Positions 1 to 7,873 are shown, numbered from the stretch's first letter. The stretch is 8,669 nucleotides of DNA from Alphaproteobacteria bacterium (GCA_018883285.1 VEQJ01000038.1:1-8669), one strand, 5' to 3'. Notes: generated by a model from the letters alone, not told the origin. Translations and numbers: made by a program.

Positions 1-30
1 GCTGATGGCCGCGTCAATATTCGCGTCTAA
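1..30 (+). CDS. C-terminal end of an upstream gene, possibly flagellar hook-length control protein FliK (partial)
   Basis: Reading from base 1, nine codons give ADGRVNIRV followed by a TAA stop at 28-30. The stop lies 17 nt before the flgD start, so the gene is probably in the same transcript. fliK commonly sits directly upstream of flgD and flgE, and FliK proteins often end in a short basic/hydrophobic beta-strand-like tail, which fits. Nine residues are far too few for identification, so the FliK assignment rests on gene order alone. Confidence 0.4.
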   Translation, partial: ADGRVNIRV

Positions 31-34
31 CCCC

Positions 35-40
35 AGGAGA
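35..40 (+). promoter_or_regulatory. Ribosome binding site of flgD
   Basis: AGGAGA lies 7 nt upstream of the ATG at 48. It is a near-consensus Shine-Dalgarno site and supports that ATG as the start. Confidence 0.8.
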
Positions 41-47
41 TTAGCTT

Positions 48-755
48 ATGAGTACCGTTTCCAACCCGACAGCCACCACATCCGCCCTGGGCACTGCCGC
101 CGCAACCAGTTCAGGCAGCTCAGCCAGTAGTAATACCAGCAAAAGTGCCTCAGCTGGGGTTAAGCTTTCGGGCGACATCAACACCTTTCTTAAGCTGTTG
201 GTTACGCAGCTTAAGAATCAGGATCCGTTAAACCCAACCGATTCTAATCAGTTTACCCAACAGCTGGCACAATATTCACAGGTTGAGCAGACCATTCAAT
301 CCAACAGCAATTTGGAAAAACTGATAAGTCAGCAAGACAAAAATGCTCTTACTACTGCCGTAAACTATATCGGTAAGTCCGTCACAACCAATGACAACAA
401 ATTGGTATTAAGCAACGGGATGGCGCGTTTTAGCTATGCGATAACTGACAGCCCCGCGACGGCGACCATCAAAATTGCTGACAACAAAGGGAATGTGGTG
501 CGTCAAATCAACGCTACCACCAGCAATGATACTTATGATCTAGCTTGGGACGGCAAAAATGATGCTGGAGTCGCTCTGCCCAACGATGTTTATACCTTAA
601 CGGTTACGACTACCAATGCCAAGGGCACCAGCAAAAATCTTTCCACCACCGTGTTTAACCCCGTTAACGGCATAAAAACTGTTAACAACCAACCTGTTTT
701 AACATCTGACGATAAAGAGATTACATTGGATAAGGTATTGTCCGTTACTTTATAA
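48..755 (+). CDS. flgD: Flagellar hook assembly (hook cap) protein FlgD
   Basis: FlgD forms the temporary cap at the tip of the growing flagellar hook and helps FlgE subunits polymerise after export by the flagellar type III system. The 235-residue product has the family layout. Residues 1-40 are a Ser/Thr/Ala-rich, probably disordered export region. Residues 46-92 hold the conserved FlgD core, including FLKLLVTQLKNQDPLNPTD and the following QFTQQLAQYSQVEQ. A beta-rich Ig/Tudor-like domain follows from about 105 to 205, containing the signature AWDGKNDAGVALPNDVYTL at 166-184. No cysteines are seen, as is usual for exported axial proteins. The start is fixed by AGGAGA 7 nt upstream. flgE follows after 35 nt with its own ribosome binding site, consistent with a hook operon. 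Length is normal and nothing looks broken. Confidence 0.96.
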   Translation: MSTVSNPTATTSALGTAAATSSGSSASSNTSKSASAGVKLSGDINTFLKLLVTQLKNQDPLNPTDSNQFTQQLAQYSQVEQTIQSNSNLEKLISQQDKNALTTAVNYIGKSVTTNDNKLVLSNGMARFSYAITDSPATATIKIADNKGNVVRQINATTSNDTYDLAWDGKNDAGVALPNDVYTLTVTTTNAKGTSKNLSTTVFNPVNGIKTVNNQPVLTSDDKEITLDKVLSVTL

Positions 756-779
756 TTTAAAAAACTTAACCATTTTTTT

Positions 780-786
780 AGGAGAG
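780..786 (+). promoter_or_regulatory. Ribosome binding site of flgE
   Basis: AGGAGAG ends 4 nt before the ATG at 791. It is a strong Shine-Dalgarno match with slightly short spacing, preceded by an AT-rich stretch. This fits a protein needed in many copies per hook. Confidence 0.8.
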
Positions 787-790
787 TACG

Positions 791-2194
791 ATGTCTATAT
801 TTGGTGCACTTAATACTGGCGTAACAGGATTAAATGCTCAAGCTCAACAGCTTAGCGCAATTTCCAACAACATCGCCAACGCCACCACCATTGGCTATAA
901 GCGGGTTGATAACAGCTTTATCAGCATGGTAACCACAACAGGGTCACAAGGGTCTTATTCCCCTGGGGGAGCCAGAGCATCTGTTAAAAACCTGATTGAT
1001 GCCCAAGGTTCTACCAACACCACAACCAGCAGTCTGGATTTGGCAATTCAGGGGCGAGGGTTTTTCGTGGTTAGACCAGGATCTGATAGCACTGCAGTAT
1101 ATCCAACCACCTATACCCGGGCGGGAGATTTTCGCCCTGATGCAGAAGGATATTTAAAAAATTCCAAGGGATTTTATCTGCAGGCATGGCCACTAACGAA
1201 TGGAACACGGCCACCTGGCTTTAATGACCCAGCGTCAACCGTATCTGTCAACATCAAAAATATTGCTGGGCAGGTTCAACAAACCACATCCCTTTCGATG
1301 GTTGGCAATTTAAACTCTAGCACCCCAACTTCGGGAACAGCCCCTAGCATTCCTGCCTCTGGCGCCCCTGTAGCATCTTTAACGACAACCGATACGACGA
1401 TTTATGACAGTCTAGGCAATCCCCAAACTGTTAGAATTTATTGGGAAAAGGTGGCCACCAACCGTTGGCGCATGAGCGCGGGTTTGCCTAATGCGCCAGC
1501 GGGTAACGCCCTAATTGCCACGCCAGCCGCCGCCCCCTTTCCTGCAGCACCTAGTCTTAACGGCAGTACCAATAGTAATGCACTAATTTTTCAATTTAAT
1601 ACTGACGGCACTTTGGCTAGCGTGACACAGGCCGATGCCGCGACTGGCATTGCAACCACTGGCCCATCAGTGCTTAATCCCGCCACCAATCAGTTTAATG
1701 TCAGCTTTAACTTTAGCGGTTCAGGGGGATCAGCAAACCAAACCATTCCAATGAATTTTGGGGCTATTGGTTCGGCTACTGGCATGGGGCAGTTTAATGC
1801 TTCCAATAGCGCAGTTGTGACCCAGGATGGCGCCCGTTTTGGAAGCCTTTCAAATGTCAGTGTCAGTGACAAGGGCATTGTAGTTGCAACTTTTGATAAT
1901 GGTCAAACCCGTAACCTTTATGAAATTCCTGTTGCCGACTTCCCCAATGTTGACGGCTTATCCCCCAATCAGGATGGTGTGTACGATCAAACCATCGATT
2001 CTGGACAAGTCGATTTAAAGGTAAATGGCATCAATGGAGTTGGGACGGTGTTGCCGTCAGCCTTAGAGCAATCGACGGTTGACATTGCCCAGGAATTTTC
2101 CAACTTGATTGTCACAGAAAAGGCATTTAACGCCAATACCAAGGTCATCAAAACATCCGATGATATGTTGCGCGAGCTGTTGCAAGTCATATAG
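791..2194 (+). CDS. flgE: Flagellar hook protein FlgE
   Basis: FlgE polymerises into the hook, the flexible joint between the flagellar rod and filament. The 467-residue product opens with the rod/hook N-terminal helix: ALNTGVTGLNAQAQQL at 6-21, then the near-invariant SNNIANATTIGYKR at 25-38. GRGFFVV at 88-94 is the usual motif at the start of the D1 domain. A central D2-like region carries IYDSLGNPQTVRIYW (204-218). The C-terminal helix, about 423-467, contains the conserved SALEQSTVDIAQEFSNLIV and KAFNANTKVIKTSDDML. Two stretches at about 174-200 and 233-262 are rich in Ala, Pro, Ser and Thr and are probably variable surface loops. No cysteines are seen. FlgF and FlgG share the terminal motifs but are about 245-260 residues long, so length and the flgD neighbour favour FlgE. 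An intrinsic terminator lies about 47 nt after the stop. Confidence 0.96.
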   Translation: MSIFGALNTGVTGLNAQAQQLSAISNNIANATTIGYKRVDNSFISMVTTTGSQGSYSPGGARASVKNLIDAQGSTNTTTSSLDLAIQGRGFFVVRPGSDSTAVYPTTYTRAGDFRPDAEGYLKNSKGFYLQAWPLTNGTRPPGFNDPASTVSVNIKNIAGQVQQTTSLSMVGNLNSSTPTSGTAPSIPASGAPVASLTTTDTTIYDSLGNPQTVRIYWEKVATNRWRMSAGLPNAPAGNALIATPAAAPFPAAPSLNGSTNSNALIFQFNTDGTLASVTQADAATGIATTGPSVLNPATNQFNVSFNFSGSGGSANQTIPMNFGAIGSATGMGQFNASNSAVVTQDGARFGSLSNVSVSDKGIVVATFDNGQTRNLYEIPVADFPNVDGLSPNQDGVYDQTIDSGQVDLKVNGINGVGTVLPSALEQSTVDIAQEFSNLIVTEKAFNANTKVIKTSDDMLRELLQVI

Positions 2195-2240
2195 GCGTCG
2201 CCACAAAATTGGCTGGCCAGATGCGCCAGGCTGGACATTC

Positions 2241-2281
2241 AAACGGTCTTGTTTCAAACTTTGAGGCAAGACCGTTTTTTT
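2241..2281 (+). terminator. Rho-independent terminator of the flgDE transcript
   Basis: AAACGGTCTTG (2241-2251) pairs perfectly with CAAGACCGTTT (2267-2277) across a 15-nt loop. The T run at 2275-2281 partly overlaps the 3' arm. The 11-bp stem plus seven Ts makes a strong intrinsic terminator. It marks the end of the flagellar unit and lies just upstream of the tsaE-amgK start, so that gene probably has its own transcription signal or relies on readthrough. Confidence 0.9.
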
Positions 2282-2323
2282 GTGCCAACCGCCCCTACCC
2301 CCCCCTATCTCCCCTGGCCCATC

Positions 2324-3919
2324 ATGTACCCAACCCTTTACGCCCGCTATGTTGATCTTTCCCAGCTTGAAGGGTTGGCCAGGGGGCTGGCCAGGCTTTG
2401 TGGCCAGGGGGCGGTTATTACGCTAAGCGGGGAATTGGGGGCTGGCAAAACCACCTTTGCCCGCGCCTTTCTGCAAAGCCTGGATGACAGCCTGACCGAC
2501 ATCCCAAGCCCCAGCTTTACCCTGGTACAGCATTATGAAACGCCGCAGGCCGAATGGTTGCATGCCGATTTGTACCGCCTGACCAGCAGGGATCAGGCCA
2601 TCGGCCTTGGCCTGGTTGAGCAGGTGGCGGATAAGGGGCTGTTGTTGGAATGGCCAGACCTGCTGACCGATGATTTGCCCGCCAACCGCCTGGCCATCAC
2701 CCTGAATTTTGCCGATGACGCCCTAACATTGCGGCATCTTGAGCTGCAGCTGCATGGCAATTACGAAAAGCTGTTTAACGATTTGGTTCGCCTTATTCAA
2801 CAGACCTGCCCCCAACATAGTCCCACCCAACGCCCGCAACAGATGCAACAGTTTCTGCAGCAACATGGTTGGCAGGATGCCCGCACCGAAGCGATGAGCG
2901 ATGATGCATCCTTTCGCCGCTACACACGGCTGTTTCGTGGGTCAGACAGCGTGCTGCTGATGGATTCGCCGCCACCGATGGAATATGTTTGGAAATTTGC
3001 CCAGGTTGCACAACTGTTGCAAAAAATGGGCTTAACCGTTCCCGCCATTCACGCTGTCGATGATTGCCATGGCCTGCTGCTGGAGCAGGATTTTGGCGAT
3101 CTAACCGCCACCCGCTATGTGTATCAGGGCATGGCGGATGATGCGCACACGCCGCAGGGGGCAGCCGCCAATACGACGGAGCAACGATTGGCGCAGGTTC
3201 TATCCCTGGGCGTCCAAGCCCTTATCCATCTGCATCAATGCTGGCTGGCGACCACCAACTCACCGCTGGCCAACGAAGACAAAGCCGCCATCCCCCCCTA
3301 TTGCGGCTATCGCATGCTAAGCGATGTGCAAATTTTCCTCGATTGGTATTTGCCCGCCGCTGGCCTGCCCCCCGCCGATGCGGAGTGTCAACGGCTGTGG
3401 CATCAGGCCTGGACAGCGGTGATAGCGCAGCAGCATTGCGTGCCAGAGGTGATGATTTTGCGCGATTACCGCCTGGACAACCTGATGATCCTACCTAAGG
3501 CTGGGCAGAATCAGTTGAGCTTAGATAACCTGGGGCTATTGGATTTTCAGGATGCGATGACCGCCTCGCTGACCTATGACCTTATCTCGCTGCTTGAGGA
3601 TGCCCGTCTGGACTTTCCGCCCGATGTGGTAGCGCGGCAGGTGCAGGCGTATCTGGCCGCCTTTCCCGATATTTCCCGCGCCGATTTCGATCAATCCTGG
3701 GCAACAGTGGCGGCGGTGCGGCATACCCGCATTTTGGGCGTGTTTGCCCGGCTGTGGCGGCGCGACGATAAGCCCGTCTATCTTGTCCACCTGCCCCGCG
3801 TTTGGCGCCAACTGAGCCAGGCACTGGCGCACCCCGCCAACGCCCCGCTGGCGGCCTGGTTTGACCGCTATGTGCCGATTGGATGCCGCCAGCTGTCAAC
3901 CAATGCGGCGGCGGCGTAA
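2324..3919 (+). CDS. Fusion of TsaE (tRNA t6A synthesis ATPase) and AmgK-like MurNAc/GlcNAc anomeric kinase
   Basis: A 531-residue two-domain protein. Residues 1 to about 150 are TsaE, the ATPase that supports TsaD/TsaB in making threonylcarbamoyl-adenosine at position 37 of ANN-decoding tRNAs. It has Walker A GELGAGKTT at 36-44, PSPSFTLVQHYE at 61-72, HADLYRL at 80-86 and LLLEWPDLL at 106-114. Residues from about 172 to 531 form an aminoglycoside-phosphotransferase-fold kinase like AmgK, which makes MurNAc/GlcNAc 1-phosphate. It shows DDASFRRYTR at 193-202, MDSPPP at 213-218, catalytic-loop LRDYRLDN with Asp381 at 379-386, metal-binding DFQD at 407-410 and HLPRVWR at 489-495. This fusion is a known alphaproteobacterial arrangement. 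The frame stays open upstream to a TTG at 2249, but that lies inside the flgE terminator, so ATG 2324, just before the conserved TsaE sequence, is the better start. No good Shine-Dalgarno site precedes it. murU follows 7 nt after the stop. Confidence 0.9.
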   Translation: MYPTLYARYVDLSQLEGLARGLARLCGQGAVITLSGELGAGKTTFARAFLQSLDDSLTDIPSPSFTLVQHYETPQAEWLHADLYRLTSRDQAIGLGLVEQVADKGLLLEWPDLLTDDLPANRLAITLNFADDALTLRHLELQLHGNYEKLFNDLVRLIQQTCPQHSPTQRPQQMQQFLQQHGWQDARTEAMSDDASFRRYTRLFRGSDSVLLMDSPPPMEYVWKFAQVAQLLQKMGLTVPAIHAVDDCHGLLLEQDFGDLTATRYVYQGMADDAHTPQGAAANTTEQRLAQVLSLGVQALIHLHQCWLATTNSPLANEDKAAIPPYCGYRMLSDVQIFLDWYLPAAGLPPADAECQRLWHQAWTAVIAQQHCVPEVMILRDYRLDNLMILPKAGQNQLSLDNLGLLDFQDAMTASLTYDLISLLEDARLDFPPDVVARQVQAYLAAFPDISRADFDQSWATVAAVRHTRILGVFARLWRRDDKPVYLVHLPRVWRQLSQALAHPANAPLAAWFDRYVPIGCRQLSTNAAAA

Positions 3920-3926
3920 CCCCTTG

Positions 3927-4673
3927 ATGATTGCCCCCATCCAACAGGCGATGATTTTAACCGCGGGGTTGGGCACGCGCATGCGGCCGCTGACCAATAC
4001 TTGCCCCAAACCGCTGCTGCCCCTTAAAGGCCTGCCGCTGCTGGATTATTCGGTGCAGCTGTTGCAACAGGCGGGCATTCGCCATATCGGGCTGAACAGC
4101 CACCATTTGGCGGAACAGATTGAGGCCTGGTTACAGGGGGCACGGGCACGCTATCCCGATATTCGTTTTGATTTAAGCTATGAGCCGCAGTTGTTGGATT
4201 CTGGCGGCGGCCTTCGCCAGGCGCTCGATTCGCTTGGCTTTGACTGGAACATTCCCCTGTTCGTGCTGAATGCCGACAACCTGTGGCATGATTTTGATCA
4301 GCATCCCTGCCACACCCTGGCGCAAGCCTGGCGCGATAGCATGTCGGTGCTGCTGCTGACCGCTGACCGCCAAACCGCCCAGCATTTGCAGGAGTCGGCC
4401 AGCTTTTCCCGCAACGATGATGGCCAGTTGACCTATCACCCCGCCGACACGCCGCAGCCTGCCGACCCCTGGTACTACGCCAGCATGCATTTGGTGAACC
4501 CGATGGCCTTGCGCGATTATCCGATTGCGCCCTTTGGCCTGTTCAGGGATTTTTGGCTGCCTGAGGCCGCCAAGGGCAAATTGTATGGTGCCCCCTACTT
4601 AGGCGGCTGGTCGCATATTTCGATCCCCGCCGACCTAAGCCGTACCGAACAATTTTTGGCGCGCCAAGCATGA
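3927..4673 (+). CDS. murU: MurU-type nucleotidyltransferase (N-acetylmuramate 1-phosphate uridylyltransferase)
   Basis: A 248-residue sugar-1-phosphate nucleotidyltransferase of the GT-A fold. Family knowledge predicts that it converts MurNAc 1-phosphate and UTP to UDP-MurNAc in the cytoplasm, returning recycled cell-wall sugar to peptidoglycan synthesis without MurA. The N-terminal signature LTAGLGTRMRPLT (11-23) plus PKPLLPL (28-34) is the nucleotide-binding and activating loop. DSGGGLRQAL (91-100) is the base/sugar-binding region. NAD at 115-117 supplies the metal-binding Asp117, and GWSHI at 227-231 sits where the family has its C-terminal motif. The preceding gene encodes the matching kinase, which supports this role over glucose- or mannose-1-phosphate transferases. 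The ATG at 3927, 7 nt after the upstream stop, places the signature close to the N-terminus. ATG 3903, overlapping the upstream gene, is an in-frame alternative, and no clear Shine-Dalgarno site decides between them. The stop overlaps the addB start. Confidence 0.88.
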   Translation: MIAPIQQAMILTAGLGTRMRPLTNTCPKPLLPLKGLPLLDYSVQLLQQAGIRHIGLNSHHLAEQIEAWLQGARARYPDIRFDLSYEPQLLDSGGGLRQALDSLGFDWNIPLFVLNADNLWHDFDQHPCHTLAQAWRDSMSVLLLTADRQTAQHLQESASFSRNDDGQLTYHPADTPQPADPWYYASMHLVNPMALRDYPIAPFGLFRDFWLPEAAKGKLYGAPYLGGWSHISIPADLSRTEQFLARQA

Positions 4674-7600
4674 TGGGCTTTTTTCAGCTGCCCTTTGGTT
4701 GCCCCCCCCTATCCCTGTTGGCGCACAGGCTGGCCGCGCAAAATCTTAGCAACGACGCGTTAAGCAGGGCGCAGATTTGGTTGCCGACGGAGCGTGCCCG
4801 CCGCAGCCTGCTTCACCAGCTGCAAAACCTCAATCTTCCCGTGATGCCCGACATTCGGCTGATTCAGCCTAGCCCCAACCTGCTAAACGATACGGCCATC
4901 GATTCCCCCACGACGGATGAGCCAAAACCACAGGCGCCGCCACCGTTAATCGCGCAACTGGCCACCGCCAACTGGCTGATGAACCGTAGCCTTGAGCGTG
5001 ATTTTGACATAGGCAGCGGCGGTAGTGGGCATGAGCGCAGCTGGCCAGCCGCCCTGTCTATCGCCAAACAATTGTTGCAGCTGCATCATCAACTGCTTGG
5101 CCATGACATCGATTGGCATCAGGTGCTTGAGGCGGATCCATCCGCCTGGTCGGAACAGGCGATGATCGGTCAACAACTGTTGCAGGATTGGCAGGATTGG
5201 TGGCCAGGCTGGTTAGGGCAGCATGGCTACAGCGCCGCCAAAGCCGCCCAACAAGATGAGCTGGCTGCCCTGCAGGCTGCATGGCAACGCACCAACCCGC
5301 CGATTATTTGGATGCTGGGGGCTGATGGCGCCCTACCGCTGGATCAACAGCTGATGCGGCTGGTAGCGATGCAGCCGCAGGGGGCGGTGCTGTTGCCCGC
5401 TATGCCCGACTATAGCGCGGTGGAGCGGGCGCAACTGGCGGCATCATCCCGCCACCCGCATGGTCAATTGATGGCGTTTCTTCACAGCCTAGGGGGCATA
5501 AGATGGCCATTGCGCCGTTGGCCAGCGGTGGATGCAGCCGATGCGATCCCCCCCCAACTGGCTGCCAAGCTACCCCCGCCTGGCCGTCAACAGCTGGTGC
5601 AACAGTGGTTTGCGCCGCCCAACCGTGGCGGCAACGAACCGCATGCCGCCAGCCTCAGCACCGATAGCATCACAGAAAATTTCAGCGTTCAGCCCTGCCA
5701 CAATCAGCATCAGGAGGCGCAGCTGATAGCCCTGGCCATGCGCCGCGCCCTTGATAATTCCAGGGAGAATCCCGATTACAAAGCCGCCCTGATTACCCCC
5801 GATCGCCAATTGGCGAAGCAGGTCGCGGCCGCGCTTAAGCGATGGAACATCGTGGTCGATGATTCGGCGGGGCAACCGCTGATCCAAACGCCCCTTGGCC
5901 GCCTGGTCGCCCTTAGCCTAACGGTGATGCAGCCGCAGGTTGAGGCCACCGCCGTCTTAGCCCTGCTGTATCACCCGCTATGCAGCCTGGGGATGCCGCC
6001 CGCGACACTGCGTGCGATTGCCAGAACGCTGGATGCGGCCTGGCGCGGTTTGCCGATTACGCCCAGCTATGCTGGCTTAATCGCCCGCTGGAAAATAGCG
6101 GGGGTGTTGGATGATGAAATTTGGGGCAATGAGAGCGACCGCAACGATGAAAGCGACAACCCCGCCGCAAAAACCGCCCAAAATGCTGCCCAAATTGACC
6201 AGCTGCTAACCATGATGCAGGACTGGCAGCAGGAAAAACCAAGGGATCATGCCATGCTGGCCGATTGGCTGGAATGGCATCAGCGCTGGCTTGACCACTG
6301 TCTGACGCGCCACCCATCCGACATGGGCGATGATCCCCCCCATCTCCAGACGCCCCCGCCTAACAGCCCCCTGTCCAATACCAGCGAGGCCGACGCGCAC
6401 AGCCACCATGCGATTGCTGAGCAACAGCTAAACCAGATCTGGCAACAGCTGACGGAGGCGAGTCCGCATTTAGACCTGCTAAGCCTGCAAGAGTATCACC
6501 ATCTGCTGACCGAACAGCTGGCCATGACGGCGGTGCGCCAACCCGTTGGCCAACATCCCCGCCTGGCGATTTGGGGCGTGTTGGAGGGGCGGTTGCAACA
6601 ACCCGACCTGTTGATTCTGGGCGGGTTGAATGAGGGGGTATGGCCAAGCCCGCCGCCAAGCAACCCATGGCTGCCCAACGTTATCCGCCACGCCATTGGC
6701 TTGCCGGATGAGGCGGGGGGGGCGGGCACAGCGGCCTATGACTTTATCCAAAATTTGCAGGCGCCCAACCTGCTGCTGACTTTTTCGCACAGCCGCGATG
6801 ACCAACCCGCCGCGCCATGCCAATGGCTGATTAAGCTTAGGGCGATGTTGACCAAACGATCCTGGCAAGATTTGGCCGATAATGGCGGCAACAGCATTGG
6901 CCAAACCCCGCCCGACTGGGAGACCCTGTTGCCCCCCTATCTGCCGTTGCAACAGCTGGAAGCCCTGGATACCCCGTCCCCCTCCTTGGTGGCCGCCGCC
7001 GCCCCCCTGTCGGCCGTGCCCGCGCCCAACCCCGACCCCGCGCTGCGCCCACGCCAACTAAGCGCCAGTCAGCTTCAACAGCTGATGACCGACCCCTATA
7101 GCTTTTACGCCGCCACCATGCTGCGCCTTCAACCACGCCCCAGCTTTGATGATGGCGCTGAGGTACCGCGCAACCTTGGCAACCTGCTGCATCACAATTT
7201 GGAGCTGTTCAGCCTGCGGCACGGCACCGATTGGCCACAGGATGCGCCCCAACAATTGCTGAACCAACTGCACGACACCCTGGGGCTGTTGGCGGACAAT
7301 CCGATGATGGCCTATCACTGGCAACGGCTGACCGACGCGGTCAATTGGTTGGATAGGCAGGAGCGGCAGCATCGAAACCAAACCACCCCCCTGGTCAAAG
7401 TGCTGGTCGAAAAAACGGCCAAGGCCACCATGACCCTGAACGGGCACAGCATCCAACTGCGCGCGCGGGCGGATCGGATTGATGTGGACAGCACGGGGGG
7501 CGTGACCCTGTTGGATTACAAAACAGGGTCTTTTCCAAAGCCCGACAGGATTCAACGCGGACTAGCCCTGCAATTAACGCTTGAGGCCTGGTTGTTGGAT

Positions 7601-7873
7601 CAGGGGGGCTTTGGCAAGGAATTGGCCAACACCCACCTAGTCGATTGCCAGATTTGGCGGCTGAATGGGGGTGAACAGGGCGGCGCGGATTTGTCTTATG
7701 CCGCCGCTAAAATCAAAGATTTACAGGGCTTGATTGCCGATTTTTCGGAGGGCGCCGCCAATTTGCTTAGCCACCTGTTGCTATCCGCCACCCCCTTTTA
7801 CCCCGATCCCTGGCCCGACCTTCCCCCACGCAACGACTACGCCCACCTCAAAAGACAGGCAGGTTGGTTGTAG
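4670..7873 (+). CDS. addB: Double-strand break repair protein AddB (alphaproteobacterial type)
   Basis: AddB is the second subunit of AddAB, the helicase-nuclease that resects double-strand breaks and loads RecA; it is the functional counterpart of RecBCD. The 1067-residue product begins with an inactive-helicase-like region containing LPTERARRSLL at 38-48. A conserved block follows at about 635-725, including GGLNEGVWP (651-659) and NPWLP. The C-terminus is a PD-(D/E)XK nuclease of RecB type: LSASQLQQL from 797, GNLLHH with His841, RADRID with Asp935, then LDYKTG with Asp949 and Lys951. These four match the RecB catalytic set His, Asp, Asp, Lys, so the nuclease looks active. No Walker A motif and no four-cysteine Fe-S cluster are seen, unlike Firmicute AddB and as in alphaproteobacterial AddB. 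A polar, Pro/His-rich insertion lies at about 548-580. ATG 4670 overlaps the murU stop as ATGA, implying translational coupling; a second ATG follows directly. addA does not follow. Confidence 0.94.
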   Translation: MMGFFQLPFGCPPLSLLAHRLAAQNLSNDALSRAQIWLPTERARRSLLHQLQNLNLPVMPDIRLIQPSPNLLNDTAIDSPTTDEPKPQAPPPLIAQLATANWLMNRSLERDFDIGSGGSGHERSWPAALSIAKQLLQLHHQLLGHDIDWHQVLEADPSAWSEQAMIGQQLLQDWQDWWPGWLGQHGYSAAKAAQQDELAALQAAWQRTNPPIIWMLGADGALPLDQQLMRLVAMQPQGAVLLPAMPDYSAVERAQLAASSRHPHGQLMAFLHSLGGIRWPLRRWPAVDAADAIPPQLAAKLPPPGRQQLVQQWFAPPNRGGNEPHAASLSTDSITENFSVQPCHNQHQEAQLIALAMRRALDNSRENPDYKAALITPDRQLAKQVAAALKRWNIVVDDSAGQPLIQTPLGRLVALSLTVMQPQVEATAVLALLYHPLCSLGMPPATLRAIARTLDAAWRGLPITPSYAGLIARWKIAGVLDDEIWGNESDRNDESDNPAAKTAQNAAQIDQLLTMMQDWQQEKPRDHAMLADWLEWHQRWLDHCLTRHPSDMGDDPPHLQTPPPNSPLSNTSEADAHSHHAIAEQQLNQIWQQLTEASPHLDLLSLQEYHHLLTEQLAMTAVRQPVGQHPRLAIWGVLEGRLQQPDLLILGGLNEGVWPSPPPSNPWLPNVIRHAIGLPDEAGGAGTAAYDFIQNLQAPNLLLTFSHSRDDQPAAPCQWLIKLRAMLTKRSWQDLADNGGNSIGQTPPDWETLLPPYLPLQQLEALDTPSPSLVAAAAPLSAVPAPNPDPALRPRQLSASQLQQLMTDPYSFYAATMLRLQPRPSFDDGAEVPRNLGNLLHHNLELFSLRHGTDWPQDAPQQLLNQLHDTLGLLADNPMMAYHWQRLTDAVNWLDRQERQHRNQTTPLVKVLVEKTAKATMTLNGHSIQLRARADRIDVDSTGGVTLLDYKTGSFPKPDRIQRGLALQLTLEAWLLDQGGFGKELANTHLVDCQIWRLNGGEQGGADLSYAAAKIKDLQGLIADFSEGAANLLSHLLLSATPFYPDPWPDLPPRNDYAHLKRQAGWL

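Noticed and set aside
2195..2240. Small CTGGC/GCCAG hairpin (2213-2217 with 2225-2229) after flgE
   Set aside because: It has only a 5-bp stem with no T run. The 11-bp stem at 2241-2277 is the real terminator.
2376..2412. Three copies of TGGCCAGG within 33 bp near the start of the tsaE fusion (2376, 2388, 2401), considered as operator or uptake-type repeats
   Set aside because: They fall in coding sequence for the LARGLARLCGQG segment and follow from repeated Leu-Ala-Arg and Gly codons. The same GC-rich word also occurs elsewhere by composition.
3536..3944. Antisense frames opposite the kinase half of the fusion gene
   Set aside because: The forward strand encodes conserved kinase motifs throughout, and the antisense products are low-complexity His/Pro/Arg-rich sequence.
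6479..7555. Long antisense open frames opposite addB (192 and 165 codons, ends at 6479-7057 and 7058-7555)
   Set aside because: They lie opposite a clearly conserved AddB nuclease region, have no ribosome site or family motif, and are Gln/Gly/Arg-rich in the way mirror frames of GC-rich genes are.
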